Shown one piece after another: positions 1-8,829 of a stretch of DNA of 64,000 nt. Position 1 is the first letter of the stretch. Each line of letters begins with the position of its first letter. Made by a program: the position numbers and the translations under genes. The stretch comes from CAVSIS01 sp963814875 (GTDB lineage: Bacteria > Acidobacteriota > Thermoanaerobaculia > Thermoanaerobaculales > Sulfomarinibacteraceae), in assembly GCA_963814875.1 (NCBI GenBank), contig CAWFFJ010000022.1, positions 248,001-312,000 on the forward strand. The letters run 5' to 3'. Below the pieces are notes generated by a model. It saw only the letters and a list, made by a program, of their open reading frames with translations. It had not been told where the DNA came from and searched no databases.

Positions 1-1
1 C

Positions 2-694
2 GATCGCATCCCGATCCAGGGCACGATCTGGCCCGGAATCTGGGAGTTCAACCTGCGGGGGATATACCAGGGAGAGCGGCCGGAGGACGACACCTCCCAG
101 TTCTGGTTCCACTGGAAGTACCTCGACGAACGCAGACCCTGGGGCAAGGGCTCAGTGGGCTGGTATGTGGTGCAGATCGACAGCCCTGATGACGCCGCCG
201 AGGTCGCCAAGGCAATCGACGAGCGCTTCGCCAACTCGCCCTGGGAGACATCGACCGAGACCGAGCGCTCGTTCGCCGTCGGCTTCGCCAAGCAGGTCGG
301 CAACATCCGGCTGATCGTACTGTCGATCGGCGCGGTCGTGATGTTCACCCTGCTCCTGGTGACCGGCAACACGATGGCGATGGCGGTGCGGGAGCGAACC
401 GCCGAGGTCGGCGTGCTCAAGACCCTCGGGTTCGGGGATATCACGGTGCTCATCCTGGTGCTCACAGAGTCCGTCCTGCTCGCGCTGCTCGGCGGGGCCG
501 TTGGGCTCGGCCTCGCCAAAGCGTTCACCCTTCGAGGCGATCCGACTGGCGGCATGCTGCCGTTGTTCTACCTCGCGCCCGAGAAGATCGCGATCGGCCT
601 CGGGCTCGCTCTCGCGGTCGGCCTGCTGGCCGGCCTCGTCCCTGCGCTGACGGCGATGCGGCTGACCATCGTGAACGCGCTGCGGAGGGTCTGA
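2..694 (+). CDS. ABC transporter permease, FtsX/MacB family (5' end outside the window)
   Basis: This reading frame is open from the left edge, so the gene is truncated by the window and not at the GTG near 155. The visible part starts in an extracytoplasmic region (motif WPGIWEFNLRGIYQG). It continues through the typical FtsX C-terminal block: a first membrane helix (residues LIVLSIGAVVMFTLLLV), the conserved cytoplasmic stretch RERTAEVGVLKTLGFGD, and two more helices ending in PALTAMRLTIVNALRRV. MacB-type permeases couple a cytoplasmic ATPase to extrusion of peptides, lipids or drugs across the cell envelope. The second permease begins 3 bp downstream, so the two probably form a heteromeric pair whose ATPase lies upstream of the window. 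Confidence 0.88.
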   Translation, partial: DRIPIQGTIWPGIWEFNLRGIYQGERPEDDTSQFWFHWKYLDERRPWGKGSVGWYVVQIDSPDDAAEVAKAIDERFANSPWETSTETERSFAVGFAKQVGNIRLIVLSIGAVVMFTLLLVTGNTMAMAVRERTAEVGVLKTLGFGDITVLILVLTESVLLALLGGAVGLGLAKAFTLRGDPTGGMLPLFYLAPEKIAIGLGLALAVGLLAGLVPALTAMRLTIVNALRRV

Positions 695-696
695 GC

Positions 697-1899
697 ATGG
701 CGATCCCGCTGTCCTACAACGCGCGCAGCGCACTGGTCCGATGGCCGGCGGCCGTGGTCGCGGTGCTCGGCATCGCCGGCACGGTCGGTGTCTTCGTGGC
801 GATGCTGTCGATGGCGCGCGGCTTTCAGGCGACCCTCGTCTCCTCCGGCTCACCGGGGAACGCCATCATCCTGCGCGCCGGTGCCGACACCGAGATGGTC
901 AGCGCCATCAGACTCGAACAGGTGCGGGTGATCGGCGACGCGCCCGAGGTGGCTCGCCTCCCCGGAGGCGGGTCCGCATCCGGTGCCGAGGCTGGCGGTG
1001 GGCCGATGTTGAGTGCCGAGGTGGTGGTGATTGGTGCCTTCCCCCTTGTCTCCTCCGGCACCGACGCCAACGTCCAGGTGCGAGGCGTCTCTCCGGCCGC
1101 AATGGACGTCCGGCCGATGGTCCGGGTCGTCCAGGGGCGGCTCTTCCGCCCCGGGACCGCGGAGATGGTGGTCGGCTCGAACGCGGCCAAGATCTACCGC
1201 GGATTCACGCTCGGCTCGTCCTTCAGCTTTGGCGGCCAGAGCTGGAAGGTCGTCGGGATCTTCGACGCCGGCGGCTCGGCCTTCGACTCCGAGCTGTGGT
1301 GCGACACCACGGTTCTGAACCAGACCTTCAAACGTCCCGAGGGCGTGTTCCAGTCAGTGACCGCGCGGCTCGTGTCGCCCGACGCCTTCGGCGCGTTCAA
1401 GGACCGGCTCACCAGCGACCCCCGCCTGACCGTCCAGGTCCAACGTGAGGCCGAGTACTACGCGAAGCAGTCGCGACTGATCTCGGCGCTGATCCAGACG
1501 CTCGGCTTCCTGGTCGCCCTCGTGATGGGCATCGGAGCGGTCTTCGGGGCGCTCAACACGATGTACTCCGCGGTTGCGGCCCGTGCCCGCGAGATCGCCA
1601 CCATGCGCGCGCTCGGATTCGGCGGCGGCAGCGTCGTGCTGTCGTTTCTCGCCGAATCGCTGCTGATCGCCGCCGTCGGCGGCGTCCTCGGCTGCGTGGC
1701 GGTGCTGCCCATGAACGGTTTCACGACGGGTACGATCAACTGGCAGACCTTCTCCCACCTCGCATTCGCATTCCGGGTCACGCCCGACCTGCTCGTCTTC
1801 GGTCTCGCCTTCGCCCTCATCATGGGTGCCGTGGGTGGCCTGCTACCGGCGATCCGCGCAGCGCGACTTCCGATCGCCGCCGCGTTGCGCGAGCTTTAG
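697..1899 (+). CDS. ABC transporter permease, FtsX/MacB family
   Basis: A complete 400-residue MacB/FtsX-like permease. One N-terminal membrane helix (about residues 15-40) is followed by a large periplasmic domain (about 45-260), then three C-terminal helices around residues 265-290, 315-340 and 365-390. Between helices 2 and 3 is the family signature AARAREIATMRALGFGG, the coupling segment contacting the ATPase. The ATG lies 3 bp after the previous permease stop, so the two are almost certainly translationally coupled and work as a pair. The substrate cannot be told from sequence. Confidence 0.9.
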   Translation: MAIPLSYNARSALVRWPAAVVAVLGIAGTVGVFVAMLSMARGFQATLVSSGSPGNAIILRAGADTEMVSAIRLEQVRVIGDAPEVARLPGGGSASGAEAGGGPMLSAEVVVIGAFPLVSSGTDANVQVRGVSPAAMDVRPMVRVVQGRLFRPGTAEMVVGSNAAKIYRGFTLGSSFSFGGQSWKVVGIFDAGGSAFDSELWCDTTVLNQTFKRPEGVFQSVTARLVSPDAFGAFKDRLTSDPRLTVQVQREAEYYAKQSRLISALIQTLGFLVALVMGIGAVFGALNTMYSAVAARAREIATMRALGFGGGSVVLSFLAESLLIAAVGGVLGCVAVLPMNGFTTGTINWQTFSHLAFAFRVTPDLLVFGLAFALIMGAVGGLLPAIRAARLPIAAALREL

Positions 1900-1965
1900 A
1901 AATCGGTGCCACATTGACCCCGAGGGAGTCTGGCTCCTCGTGCGACGCATTCCATGGCTCAATAC

Positions 1966-2003
1966 ACCACCACGACTTCCCTCGATGCGCTTCGCGCATG
2001 AGG
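1966..2003. repeat. short dispersed intergenic repeat, copy 1
   Basis: The 261-bp gap between the permease and the DUF4388 gene has no convincing gene. It contains a segment around the palindromic core GATGCGCTTCGCGCAT whose flanks match a second intergenic copy near 39843-39880 (core with TTTG in place of TTCG, similar CACGA.TTCC left flank). Two copies suggest a small dispersed repeat family; function unknown. Confidence 0.4.
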
Positions 2004-2160
2004 CGAAGGATGCTCGCGGGAAACACCCGCTTCGATTCGCAGGTCAAAGCCTCTGCTGAGCTGCTCAGGCTTGCCAGGCGAATCTGTGATCGGGTAGAGT
2101 CGTAGCAACGAGATACCGTCACGATTTGAACCCGAACCCGCGGCTCTGGGGAGGCGCCCG

Positions 2161-3676
2161 ATGGCAGCCGACGCAATGCCAACCGTCGATCCGCTCGACC
2201 GGCGGTCGTTGCCCGCGATTCTCGCAGACCTGAGCAGCCGCCGCGCGACCGGAGCGCTTGCCGTCCTGGGGGGTTCCGGGCGGCGCGTGATGGTGTTCCG
2301 CGAGGGGCGCCTCCGCGCAGCGCGTTCCACATTCGAGCTCGAGCGGCTCGGCGCATGGCTTGCGGGACGCGACAGGGTCCGAGAGGCCCAGCTGGCGCTC
2401 GCACTGCTCGCGCAATCGGGCCCCGACACCGCCCCGATAGGCCGCATACTCGTGGATCGCGGGCTCATCGACGAGCCCACGCTCAACCGCGAGCTCGAAG
2501 AGCTGGGACTCGTCATCCTCAGCCGGGCGACGACCGAGCCGCGGCGACAGCTGAGCTTCGACGACGGCCTCGACCATCGCCAGCCCGACACCCTGCCCGA
2601 CCACGCCACGGCGCGGCTCATCCTCGCCGCCGCCCGGATGCTCGACGCAGAGCGGGAGATGCCGCGGATGCTCACCGAGCCCGGCCGGGCCTACCGATCC
2701 GTGGGCGCACCGTCCGTGCTCGCGGCCCGGCTTGACGCGACCCCAGACGAGCGTCGGGTACTGCACGCGCTTGCCCTGCCGCACACGCTCGACGACCTCA
2801 GCTCGGGCAACCTGATGCCCACGGATGCACTGCGCCGTGCTCTGCTGCCGCTCGTCTTGTGCGGCGCCGTCGCCCCCTCGGGCGCCGTCATCGATGCTCC
2901 GCCCACGCCACGTGCCGGCCCGACCGCCGCCTGGTCGGATGCACAGCTCGAGGAGCGCGCGATCGTGGCCCGTTTCATGAAGGAGACGTCGGAACGAGAC
3001 CACTACGCCGTCCTCGGGCTCGAGGCGGGCGCCTCCTATACCGACATTGAGACCGCCTGGACCCGTCTCGCAGCCCGGTTCGACCCGACTCGAACAACGC
3101 GGTCGACCCACCTCGCGGACCTCGGAAACGAGCTCAGCACAAGCCTACGAGAGGATCCGAACCGCCTATGAGACCCTGATCGATCCGACCTCGAGGGTCG
3201 CCTACAACCGCATCCACCACGCCGGACAGCTGCAGGCCGGGCGTCGTGCCGCCTCACGACCGGCACAGCAGGTCACACCGCGAAACCAGGCCCGCCAGGC
3301 GATCGTGCAGGCGAACCTCCGGCGTGCCGACCAGGCGCTGCGCACCGGCGACCGCCACACCGCCTACACCCTGCTGGAGGCGGCATGCGCCCTCGAGCCC
3401 GAGCCCGAGGCGCTCCTCAAGCTCGCCCGACTCATGACCACCAACCCGATGTGGGGCGAGCGAGCCCTGGCCCGCCTCAAACAGGCACTGGAGCTCGACC
3501 CTCGCTTCGTCGATGCCTGGCTGGAGCTGGCCTCCTACTGGCGGCGGCGGGGACGGGAGGACCGCGAGCGGCGAGCGCTGGCCCAGGCCCTTGAGGTCGC
3601 ACCCGACGACGCGCGCGCCGCAGCACGGCTTGCGGCGCTCGACGGGAGCGCCAGCCCCCCTGACCGCCGGCGCTGA
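2161..3676 (+). pseudogene. DUF4388 - DnaJ J-domain - TPR protein, split by a +1 frameshift
   Basis: Two overlapping frames together encode one recognisable protein of about 505 residues. The first (ATG 2161) has a DUF4388/PATAN-like N-terminal region (LPAILADLSSRRATGALAVL) and the first half of a J domain (DHYAVLGLEAGASYTDIETAW). The second half of the J domain (AYERIRTAYETLIDPTSRVAY) and a TPR region continue in the next frame. The switch falls at about 3136-3140, where one extra base separates ELS from AQAYERI. No HPD motif is visible: its expected place holds RFDPTRT, so canonical Hsp70 stimulation is doubtful. It is either a genuine frameshift mutation or a sequencing error. The family occurs in Acidobacteriota and deltaproteobacteria-like genomes with unknown function. 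Confidence 0.7.
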
Positions 3677-3705
3677 GCTCCGGACCTCCCGACAACCGGC
3701 TCCCG

Positions 3706-5076
3706 ATGCACGAACCTCACGGATCGAGCCTCCCGCGGCCCGGGGCCGCGGCGCCCGCCGAGGACCGCAACGGCGATCACGCGCGAGCGGTTCGCGCGTG
3801 GTGTCTCTACGACTGGGCCAACTCCGCATTCGCCACGACGATGATGGCCGCGATGTACCCGCCGTTCTTCCGCACCGTCGCCGAGGCCGCCGGGATGGCG
3901 CCGGCGAAGGCGACCGCTGCCTGGGGCTACACCGTCGCACTCGCCCTGGTCGTGGTCGCCTTCACCGCCCCCCTGCTCGGGTCCATCGCGGACCACACCG
4001 GGCGACGGAAGGCGTTGCTCGCAGCGTTCACCGGCCTCGGCGTGCTCGCGACCGCCGCGACAGTGACCGTCGGCACGGCCACCTGGATGCTCGCTGCAGG
4101 GCTCTTCGTCCTCGCTCAGATCGGCTTTTCCACTGCGAACGTCTTCTACGAGTCGCTCCTGCCCGGGCTTGCCCAGGGTCCCGAGCTCGACCGGATCTCC
4201 GCCCGGGGCTACGCGTGGGGTTACCTCGGGGGCGGTCTCCTGCTCGTCGTCAATGCACTCTGGGTCATCCGGCCCCATCTGTTCGGCATTCCCGACACCG
4301 GTGCTGCGGTGCGGGCCTCGTTCGCCAGCGTCGCCGTGTGGTGGGCCGCATTCTCGCTTCCCCTTTTCCACCGCGTCCCCGAGCCTCCTGCCGACCGCTG
4401 CCTCGAACCCCGAGCCACCCCTCTGCGCGCCGGGTTGCGGCGCCTCGGCGCCACCTTCGCCGAGCTCAGGACCTACCGCCAGCTGCTCATCTTCCTGGCC
4501 GCGTTCTGGATCTACAACGACGGCATCTCGACCGTGTTCCGCATGGCCACGGCGTTTGGCTCCGAGATCGGCATCGGCCTACCCCACCTGATCGGCGCAT
4601 TGATCCTGACTCAGTTCATCGGCTACCCGAGCTCGCTTGCCTTCGGACGCCTGGGGGCCTCGATCGGTCCGCGCCGCGCCGTACTCGCGGCGCTCACGGT
4701 CTACGTCGGCATCAGCCTCGCGGGCCTCGCGATCCACACCGCGTGGCAGTTCTACGCCCTCGCGGCGGTAGTCGGCACCGTCCAAGGAGGCAGCCAGGCG
4801 CTCAGCCGCTCGCTGTTCGCGTCCATGGTTCCGCGTCACAAGACGGCAGAGTTTTTCGGCTTCTACGGCGCGTCGTCGAAGTTCGCGGGGATCTTCGGAC
4901 CCCTGGTGTTCGCCGTGGTCAGCGACGTCACCGGCTCCGGCCGGCACGCGATCTTCGCCCTGGTCGCCTTCTTCCTGATCGGCGGAGCTCTGCTCACGAG
5001 GGTCGACGAGGACGAGGGTCGCCGGGTCGCCCGCGACGCGGAGCGCCGCCACGAGGCGCGAGACGTTAGACGTTAG
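3706..5076 (+). CDS. MFS transporter, UMF1/Atg22-like family
   Basis: A 456-residue, 12-helix transporter. It opens with the UMF1-family signature RAWCLYDWANSAFATT, has the loop 2-3 motif GSIADHTGRRKALL, and the conserved late segment GGSQALSRSLFASMVPRHKTAEFFGFYG. Bacterial relatives of the yeast vacuolar amino-acid effluxer Atg22 are presumed exporters of small metabolites; no substrate can be assigned. The last codons (RDVRR, stop at 5074) are read from the first two units of the heptamer array that follows, so the natural C-terminus may have been replaced by repeat sequence. Confidence 0.88.
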   Translation: MHEPHGSSLPRPGAAAPAEDRNGDHARAVRAWCLYDWANSAFATTMMAAMYPPFFRTVAEAAGMAPAKATAAWGYTVALALVVVAFTAPLLGSIADHTGRRKALLAAFTGLGVLATAATVTVGTATWMLAAGLFVLAQIGFSTANVFYESLLPGLAQGPELDRISARGYAWGYLGGGLLLVVNALWVIRPHLFGIPDTGAAVRASFASVAVWWAAFSLPLFHRVPEPPADRCLEPRATPLRAGLRRLGATFAELRTYRQLLIFLAAFWIYNDGISTVFRMATAFGSEIGIGLPHLIGALILTQFIGYPSSLAFGRLGASIGPRRAVLAALTVYVGISLAGLAIHTAWQFYALAAVVGTVQGGSQALSRSLFASMVPRHKTAEFFGFYGASSKFAGIFGPLVFAVVSDVTGSGRHAIFALVAFFLIGGALLTRVDEDEGRRVARDAERRHEARDVRR

Positions 5077-5159
5077 ACGCTAGACGTTAGACGTTAGACG
5101 TTAGACGTTAGACGTTAGACGCTAGACGCTAGACGCTAGACGCTAGAGGCTAGACGCAA
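5062..5159. repeat. 14-copy tandem heptamer array (GACGTTA / GACGCTA)
   Basis: Fourteen consecutive 7-bp units: mostly GACGTTA and GACGCTA, then one GAGGCTA and one GACGCAA. Because 7 is not a multiple of 3 and units contain TAG on this strand and TAA or TAG on the other, the array places stop codons in every frame. It overlaps the end of the MFS gene and lies between two convergent genes. Confidence 0.95.
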
Positions 5160-5223
5160 GGACGGGCGAGCGGTCTCGCAGGTCCTGGCGCCTTGCGCTG
5201 GCTGTCGCCCGCGACCTGGCGGC

Positions 5224-5250
5224 GGTTTCGGTTGGAACCTGACCGAAACC
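5224..5250. terminator. hairpin between convergent genes
   Basis: Perfect 9-bp stem GGTTTCGGT / ACCGAAACC with a 9-nt loop, between the MFS gene and the PD40 lipoprotein gene. No U-run follows, so it is only a candidate bidirectional terminator. Confidence 0.5.
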
Positions 5251-5288
5251 TCCGCACTTCTCGCGTCTCGCCTCTCGCTTCTCCCGAC

Positions 5289-6305
5289 TCAGCTCTGCCC
5301 GGGGCGGAGGGTCTCGAGGAACGCGGCGTCGATCCAGTAGATGTCCGACTGACCGTTGCCGGGTCCGTCCGCGGCCCGGCGCAGATCCGCATAGCTCCAG
5401 CGGGCGCCGTCAGCGGGAGGCGCAACCGTGGTGCGCATGCTGTTGAAGATGAAGTAGCGTCCGTCCGGGGTCACATAGGGGCAGTACTCGTTGGCCGCGC
5501 TGTTGACCGCGGGTCCGAGATTCACCGCCTCGCTCCAGGTGTCATCCTTGCTTCGGAAGCTGATGTAGTAGTCCGATCGCCCGACCCCTCCGGCGCGGGG
5601 CCCGGAGGCGAAGATGAGCGCGCTTTCGTCCGGCATGATGTACGCGTTGAACTGCGCCGGCGTGGTGTTGACCGCCTCCGGAAGCCGCTCTGCACGGGCG
5701 AAACCGTCGCCGCCCTCGCGGGTCCGCCAGATGCCCTCACGATCGCCCTCTGTGCGCGTGAAGTAGACCGTTCCGTCACGCGTCACCGACGGGTACCACT
5801 CGTCGCTCTCGGTGTTCACCTCCGACCCGAGCCGATGGGGCTCGCCCCAGCTCTCGCCGAGGCGCTCCATAGCCCAGATGTCCGAGTCGCTGCGGTCGGG
5901 GCCGCGCCCCGGACCCGGGCGGTTGGAGGCGAAGAAGAAGCGCGAGCCGTCCGGCGCGATCGCCGGCTCGAGGTCGCGCCAACGCCCTGAGAACGACGCC
6001 ACCTCGGGGGTGCTCCAGCGGCCGTCGGCGCCCTCCGCAGTGACCATGATCGCCGAGGCTTCGCCGAGGATGACGGTGAAGTAGAAGGTCCGGCCGTCCG
6101 GGGTCAAGGCGGCGTCCCGCTCAAAGCCGTCGGTCGAGACGAATCCCGGCGCGAACAGCTTCGCCTCGCTCCCCGGAAACGCCTGGCCAAGGTACGGGCC
6201 TGACGGCCGAGTGTCCTGCAGTGCTGGCCCGCCGGCGACGCAGGCCACGAGAACCAGCACAGAACCGATGCCCAGACGGGAAACGAAACCGAAGCAGCGC
6301 GACAT
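5289..6305 (-). CDS. PD40/TolB-like beta-propeller lipoprotein
   Basis: The ATG at 6305 is preferred over an upstream start because GGAGGTGG precedes it and the protein then begins with a lipoprotein signal (MSRCFGFVSRLG, lipobox VLVAC). The mature 338-residue chain shows about five PD40 propeller blades with the pattern PDGRTFYFT, PDGSRFFFASNRPG, RDGTVYFTR, PDESALIFAS and PDGRYFIFNSMR. These resemble the TolB and peptidase-S9 propellers. Such proteins are outer-membrane-anchored or periplasmic binding scaffolds; no catalytic domain is attached. It is monocistronic and convergent with the MFS gene. Confidence 0.85.
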   Translation of the reverse strand: MSRCFGFVSRLGIGSVLVLVACVAGGPALQDTRPSGPYLGQAFPGSEAKLFAPGFVSTDGFERDAALTPDGRTFYFTVILGEASAIMVTAEGADGRWSTPEVASFSGRWRDLEPAIAPDGSRFFFASNRPGPGRGPDRSDSDIWAMERLGESWGEPHRLGSEVNTESDEWYPSVTRDGTVYFTRTEGDREGIWRTREGGDGFARAERLPEAVNTTPAQFNAYIMPDESALIFASGPRAGGVGRSDYYISFRSKDDTWSEAVNLGPAVNSAANEYCPYVTPDGRYFIFNSMRTTVAPPADGARWSYADLRRAADGPGNGQSDIYWIDAAFLETLRPGQS

Positions 6306-6846
6306 ACCCACCTCCGGGACCTGGGGTTCGCCCATTCGGTGCCGGAACCCCCCAGCTCCAGAATTGTACGGGATGGCAGCGCGGCCGGCTGGGAGCTACA
6401 GGCATCCGGCGCCCGAGTCCGGGGGACGGGCGGCAGGCAGCCGGCGGCGGGGTCGGGTTCGGCATTCCGGCCGGCGACGCCCCGACGTCCCGTTCCCGGC
6501 TCCCCGCGGCCCGCAGCCGGCAGCGTGATCCCGAACTCCAACGCTGGGGCGGAAGTAGCTGGGCCGAACCGCAAGGGGCGTGGGACAGAATCCGGGGGTC
6601 GGGCAGCTGGCAGCAGGCAGCGCGTGGCGGGGTCAGGATCGAGGTCCTGTGGTATGCCGGGCTGCCGAGAACTCGCCGCGAGCAGCCCAGCGATCGCGTC
6701 GTCATCGCGAAGCGAGGACGACAGCAGGAGCGGGCTGATCGGGGTGCGTCACAAGCCGCGAAGCGGCGCAGTAACCAAGAAGTGCAGACCGATCTCGTCC
6801 GAGAAGCTGCCTTACTGAATGTCGTCAAACCGAATGGACTTCTGAC
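6306..6846. other. non-coding gap carrying diverged GC-rich repeat copies
   Basis: About 540 bp with no credible gene. Segments around 6431-6472 and 6600-6650 (GCAGGCAGC...GCGGGGTC) read on the minus strand resemble the ...GACCCCGATCCCGCCGCC...GCTGCCTG part of the 33.7-34.2 kb repeat block, so this gap seems to hold inverted, diverged members of the same family. Confidence 0.45.
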
Positions 6847-6853
6847 CCGGGAG

Positions 6854-6947
6854 GAGCACAGAGAGAGACATCGCGTGCTCGGCGACTCCCGTCGCCGAGC
6901 AGAAACGCCTCTCTGTGTCTCTCTGTGGCCTCCGTGCCTCTGTGGTT
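6854..6947. repeat. CACAGAG-type inverted repeat flanking a perfect hairpin
   Basis: Left arm GAGCACAGAGAGAGAC (6854-6869); right arm with reiterated CTCTGTG/CCTCTGTGG (6908-6947). Between them is a perfect 11-bp hairpin TGCTCGGCGAC / GTCGCCGAGCA (6876-6901). The right arm ends on the stop codon of bcp. The same architecture recurs at 59026-59166; a likely terminator or REP-like element. Confidence 0.7.
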
Positions 6948-7432
6948 CACTCCTGCTCAGGGCGCAGCTCGGCGAGGCGCTCGCGCACCTTGGCCGCATG
7001 ACCTGAGGCCTTGACCCTCGGCCAGTGGTGCACCACGGTCCCCTGGGGATCGATCAACACCGTCGAGCGGATCACGCCCATGGTGGTCCTGCCGTACATC
7101 GTCTTCTCGCCCCAGGCACCGTAGCGCTCCATGACCGCATGATCGGGATCGCTCAGGAGGCGGACCTCGAGATCATGCTTGGCGATGAAGCTCCGGTGTT
7201 TTTGGGGCGTGTCGGGGCTGCAGCCCAGGACCACAGCGTCAAGACCCCGGAACTCGGCCAGTGAGCTGGTGAACTCACACGCTTCAGTGGTGCACCCCGG
7301 AGTGTCGTCCCTGGGGTAGAAGTAGAGCACGACCCAGCGACCGGCGAGATCGGCAAGAGAGACGGGAGTCCCGTCCTGGTCGGGCAGGGTGAACGGTGGC
7401 ACGGGCTGGCCGACGGCGATCGATGCAGTCAT
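6947..7432 (-). CDS. bcp: thioredoxin-dependent peroxiredoxin, Bcp/PrxQ type
   Basis: A 161-residue peroxiredoxin reducing hydroperoxides with electrons from thioredoxin. The start at 7432 is set by GGAGGAGAGAAG just upstream; a longer in-frame ORF lacks homology. The active-site segment DDTPGCTTEACEF carries the peroxidatic Cys and, five residues on, the resolving Cys typical of atypical 2-Cys PrxQ. The conserved YFYPRDDTPG and the later RSTVLIDPQG strand are intact. Cytoplasmic, complete, of usual family length. Confidence 0.95.
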   Translation of the reverse strand: MTASIAVGQPVPPFTLPDQDGTPVSLADLAGRWVVLYFYPRDDTPGCTTEACEFTSSLAEFRGLDAVVLGCSPDTPQKHRSFIAKHDLEVRLLSDPDHAVMERYGAWGEKTMYGRTTMGVIRSTVLIDPQGTVVHHWPRVKASGHAAKVRERLAELRPEQE

Positions 7433-7496
7433 CTTCTCTCCTCCCGTGCGATGGAACAGGGCATTCGGGAGGTTCCTTCCAGGGCTCGAGACGTTC

Positions 7497-7535
7497 GATC
7501 GACCCCTCTCCCGGAATCGCGGAGAGGGGTCGATC
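7497..7535. terminator. strong hairpin downstream of the triple-repeat exported protein gene
   Basis: Perfect 15-bp stem GATCGACCCCTCTCC / GGAGAGGGGTCGATC with a 9-nt loop, 12 bp beyond the stop of the minus-strand gene ending at 7548. No clear U-tract. Confidence 0.75.
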
Positions 7536-7547
7536 CGGCAGCGTGAC

Positions 7548-8789
7548 TCAGTGCCGCAGCTCGATGCGGCGGACCTTCCGCCACGGCACGTAGGTCGGCC
7601 GCGCCGCGCCTTCGGCGAAGACCAGCACCCCGTCGTTGCTGTCGGAAACGTCTTGCCCGTCCTCGAGGACAAGCTCCTCGCCGCTGGCCAGCACGACCCG
7701 ACTCGAGGACCGTCCGCGGGGCTCGATCGCGGCCACCCGCTCGAACGGGATATCGTAGGACACGCCGTCCCGCTCCCCGTTGAGCATCTCCCAGGTCTCC
7801 TCCTCGTCGAGGTCGTAGACGATGCGTCCCGCGAGCACGGTGCCGTCGTCGGCGGTCACCGTGCCGTGCAGAGGACCCCCCGAAGGGTAGCTGTCGTAGC
7901 TGCGTCCACTGCCTTTTTCAGACTCGAAGTCCGCCCGGTCGAACTCATCCCACGGCACTTTGACGCGTCCGAACCGCGGGTCCTCGACGAGAATGCCGCG
8001 GATCTCGTCATTGACGTCGTTGGTGCCCTCGAGGACCAGCTCGCGCCCATCGGCCAGGGTGACCCGAGAGCTCCTCGACGAGCGGCGTTCGATGCTGCGC
8101 AGGGTGCCCATCTCGATAGAAACCCGTCCGTCGTCCGAGTCCCCGTCGAGGCGATCCGTCGACAGGCACTCCTGGCTGTCCCATTGGATGAAACCGTCGA
8201 AGCTCCCCGATCGGGTGGTGACCTTCCCGGCGAGACGAGTGGCCCGGGGCCGCACAGAAGCAGGAGTTGCCGCGAACACGATGGTGTCGATCTTCTTCCA
8301 CTCGATGTCGATCTCACCCAGGCTGGGATCGCTGACGTGGATCGTCGCCCCGACGTCGTTGGCATAGCCCTCGACCGCGATCTCGGCACCGCTCTTCATC
8401 ACCACGTCCGCCGAGTCGGAGCCGGTCACCTTGATCGAACGGATGTCACCGAAGCGTGCGATGAACACCCGGGTACCGTCGCCCCAGCCGATCCGCACCC
8501 GCCGGCCGAAGACCTTGAGCCAGTCCCAGCCGCCGCCGCGGTCGTCGTCCTCGAGCTTCTGGCGCTTCTCGGCGTAGTCGCGGTACGGCAGGTCCTCTTT
8601 CGCCGACTGGAAGAGATCGTCCCAGAAGGCCTCCTCGGTGCCCCAGCGCAGCAGCCCCGTGTAGCTGTTGCCGGAGCGTGTGGTCACGGCGCCGTAGAGG
8701 TAGCCGTCGTTGGGGCTGGCGAACACCGCGCCCACGCCCGCGATCAGCCCCACCACTGCCGTCAGCGCCACCAGTTTCGCTCGTTTCAT
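7548..8789 (-). CDS. exported protein with three internal beta-rich repeats, function unknown
   Basis: The ATG at 8789 follows a purine-rich GGGGGGATGAG and gives a clean signal peptide (MKRAKLVALTAVVGLIAGVGAVFA). The mature part of about 390 residues has three diverged repeats. Each opens with a G.VTTRSG-like strand (LYGAVTTRSGNSYTGLLRW, LAGKVTTRSGSFDGFIQW, LHGTVTADDGTVLAGRIVY). Each closes with a segment like VEDPRFGRVKVPWDEFDRADF or VSDPSLGEIDIEWKKID. I do not recognise an enzyme motif. It lies 40 bp after the anti-sigma gene on the same strand, so it may be co-transcribed with the sigma/anti-sigma pair and belong to its regulon. Confidence 0.75.
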   Translation of the reverse strand: MKRAKLVALTAVVGLIAGVGAVFASPNDGYLYGAVTTRSGNSYTGLLRWGTEEAFWDDLFQSAKEDLPYRDYAEKRQKLEDDDRGGGWDWLKVFGRRVRIGWGDGTRVFIARFGDIRSIKVTGSDSADVVMKSGAEIAVEGYANDVGATIHVSDPSLGEIDIEWKKIDTIVFAATPASVRPRATRLAGKVTTRSGSFDGFIQWDSQECLSTDRLDGDSDDGRVSIEMGTLRSIERRSSRSSRVTLADGRELVLEGTNDVNDEIRGILVEDPRFGRVKVPWDEFDRADFESEKGSGRSYDSYPSGGPLHGTVTADDGTVLAGRIVYDLDEEETWEMLNGERDGVSYDIPFERVAAIEPRGRSSSRVVLASGEELVLEDGQDVSDSNDGVLVFAEGAARPTYVPWRKVRRIELRH

Positions 8790-8829
8790 CTCATCCCCCC
8801 TGCGGCAGCGGCCGCGATCTTCTTCGGTG

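Noticed and set aside
5062..5159. CRISPR array
   Set aside because: Units are contiguous 7-mers without spacers.
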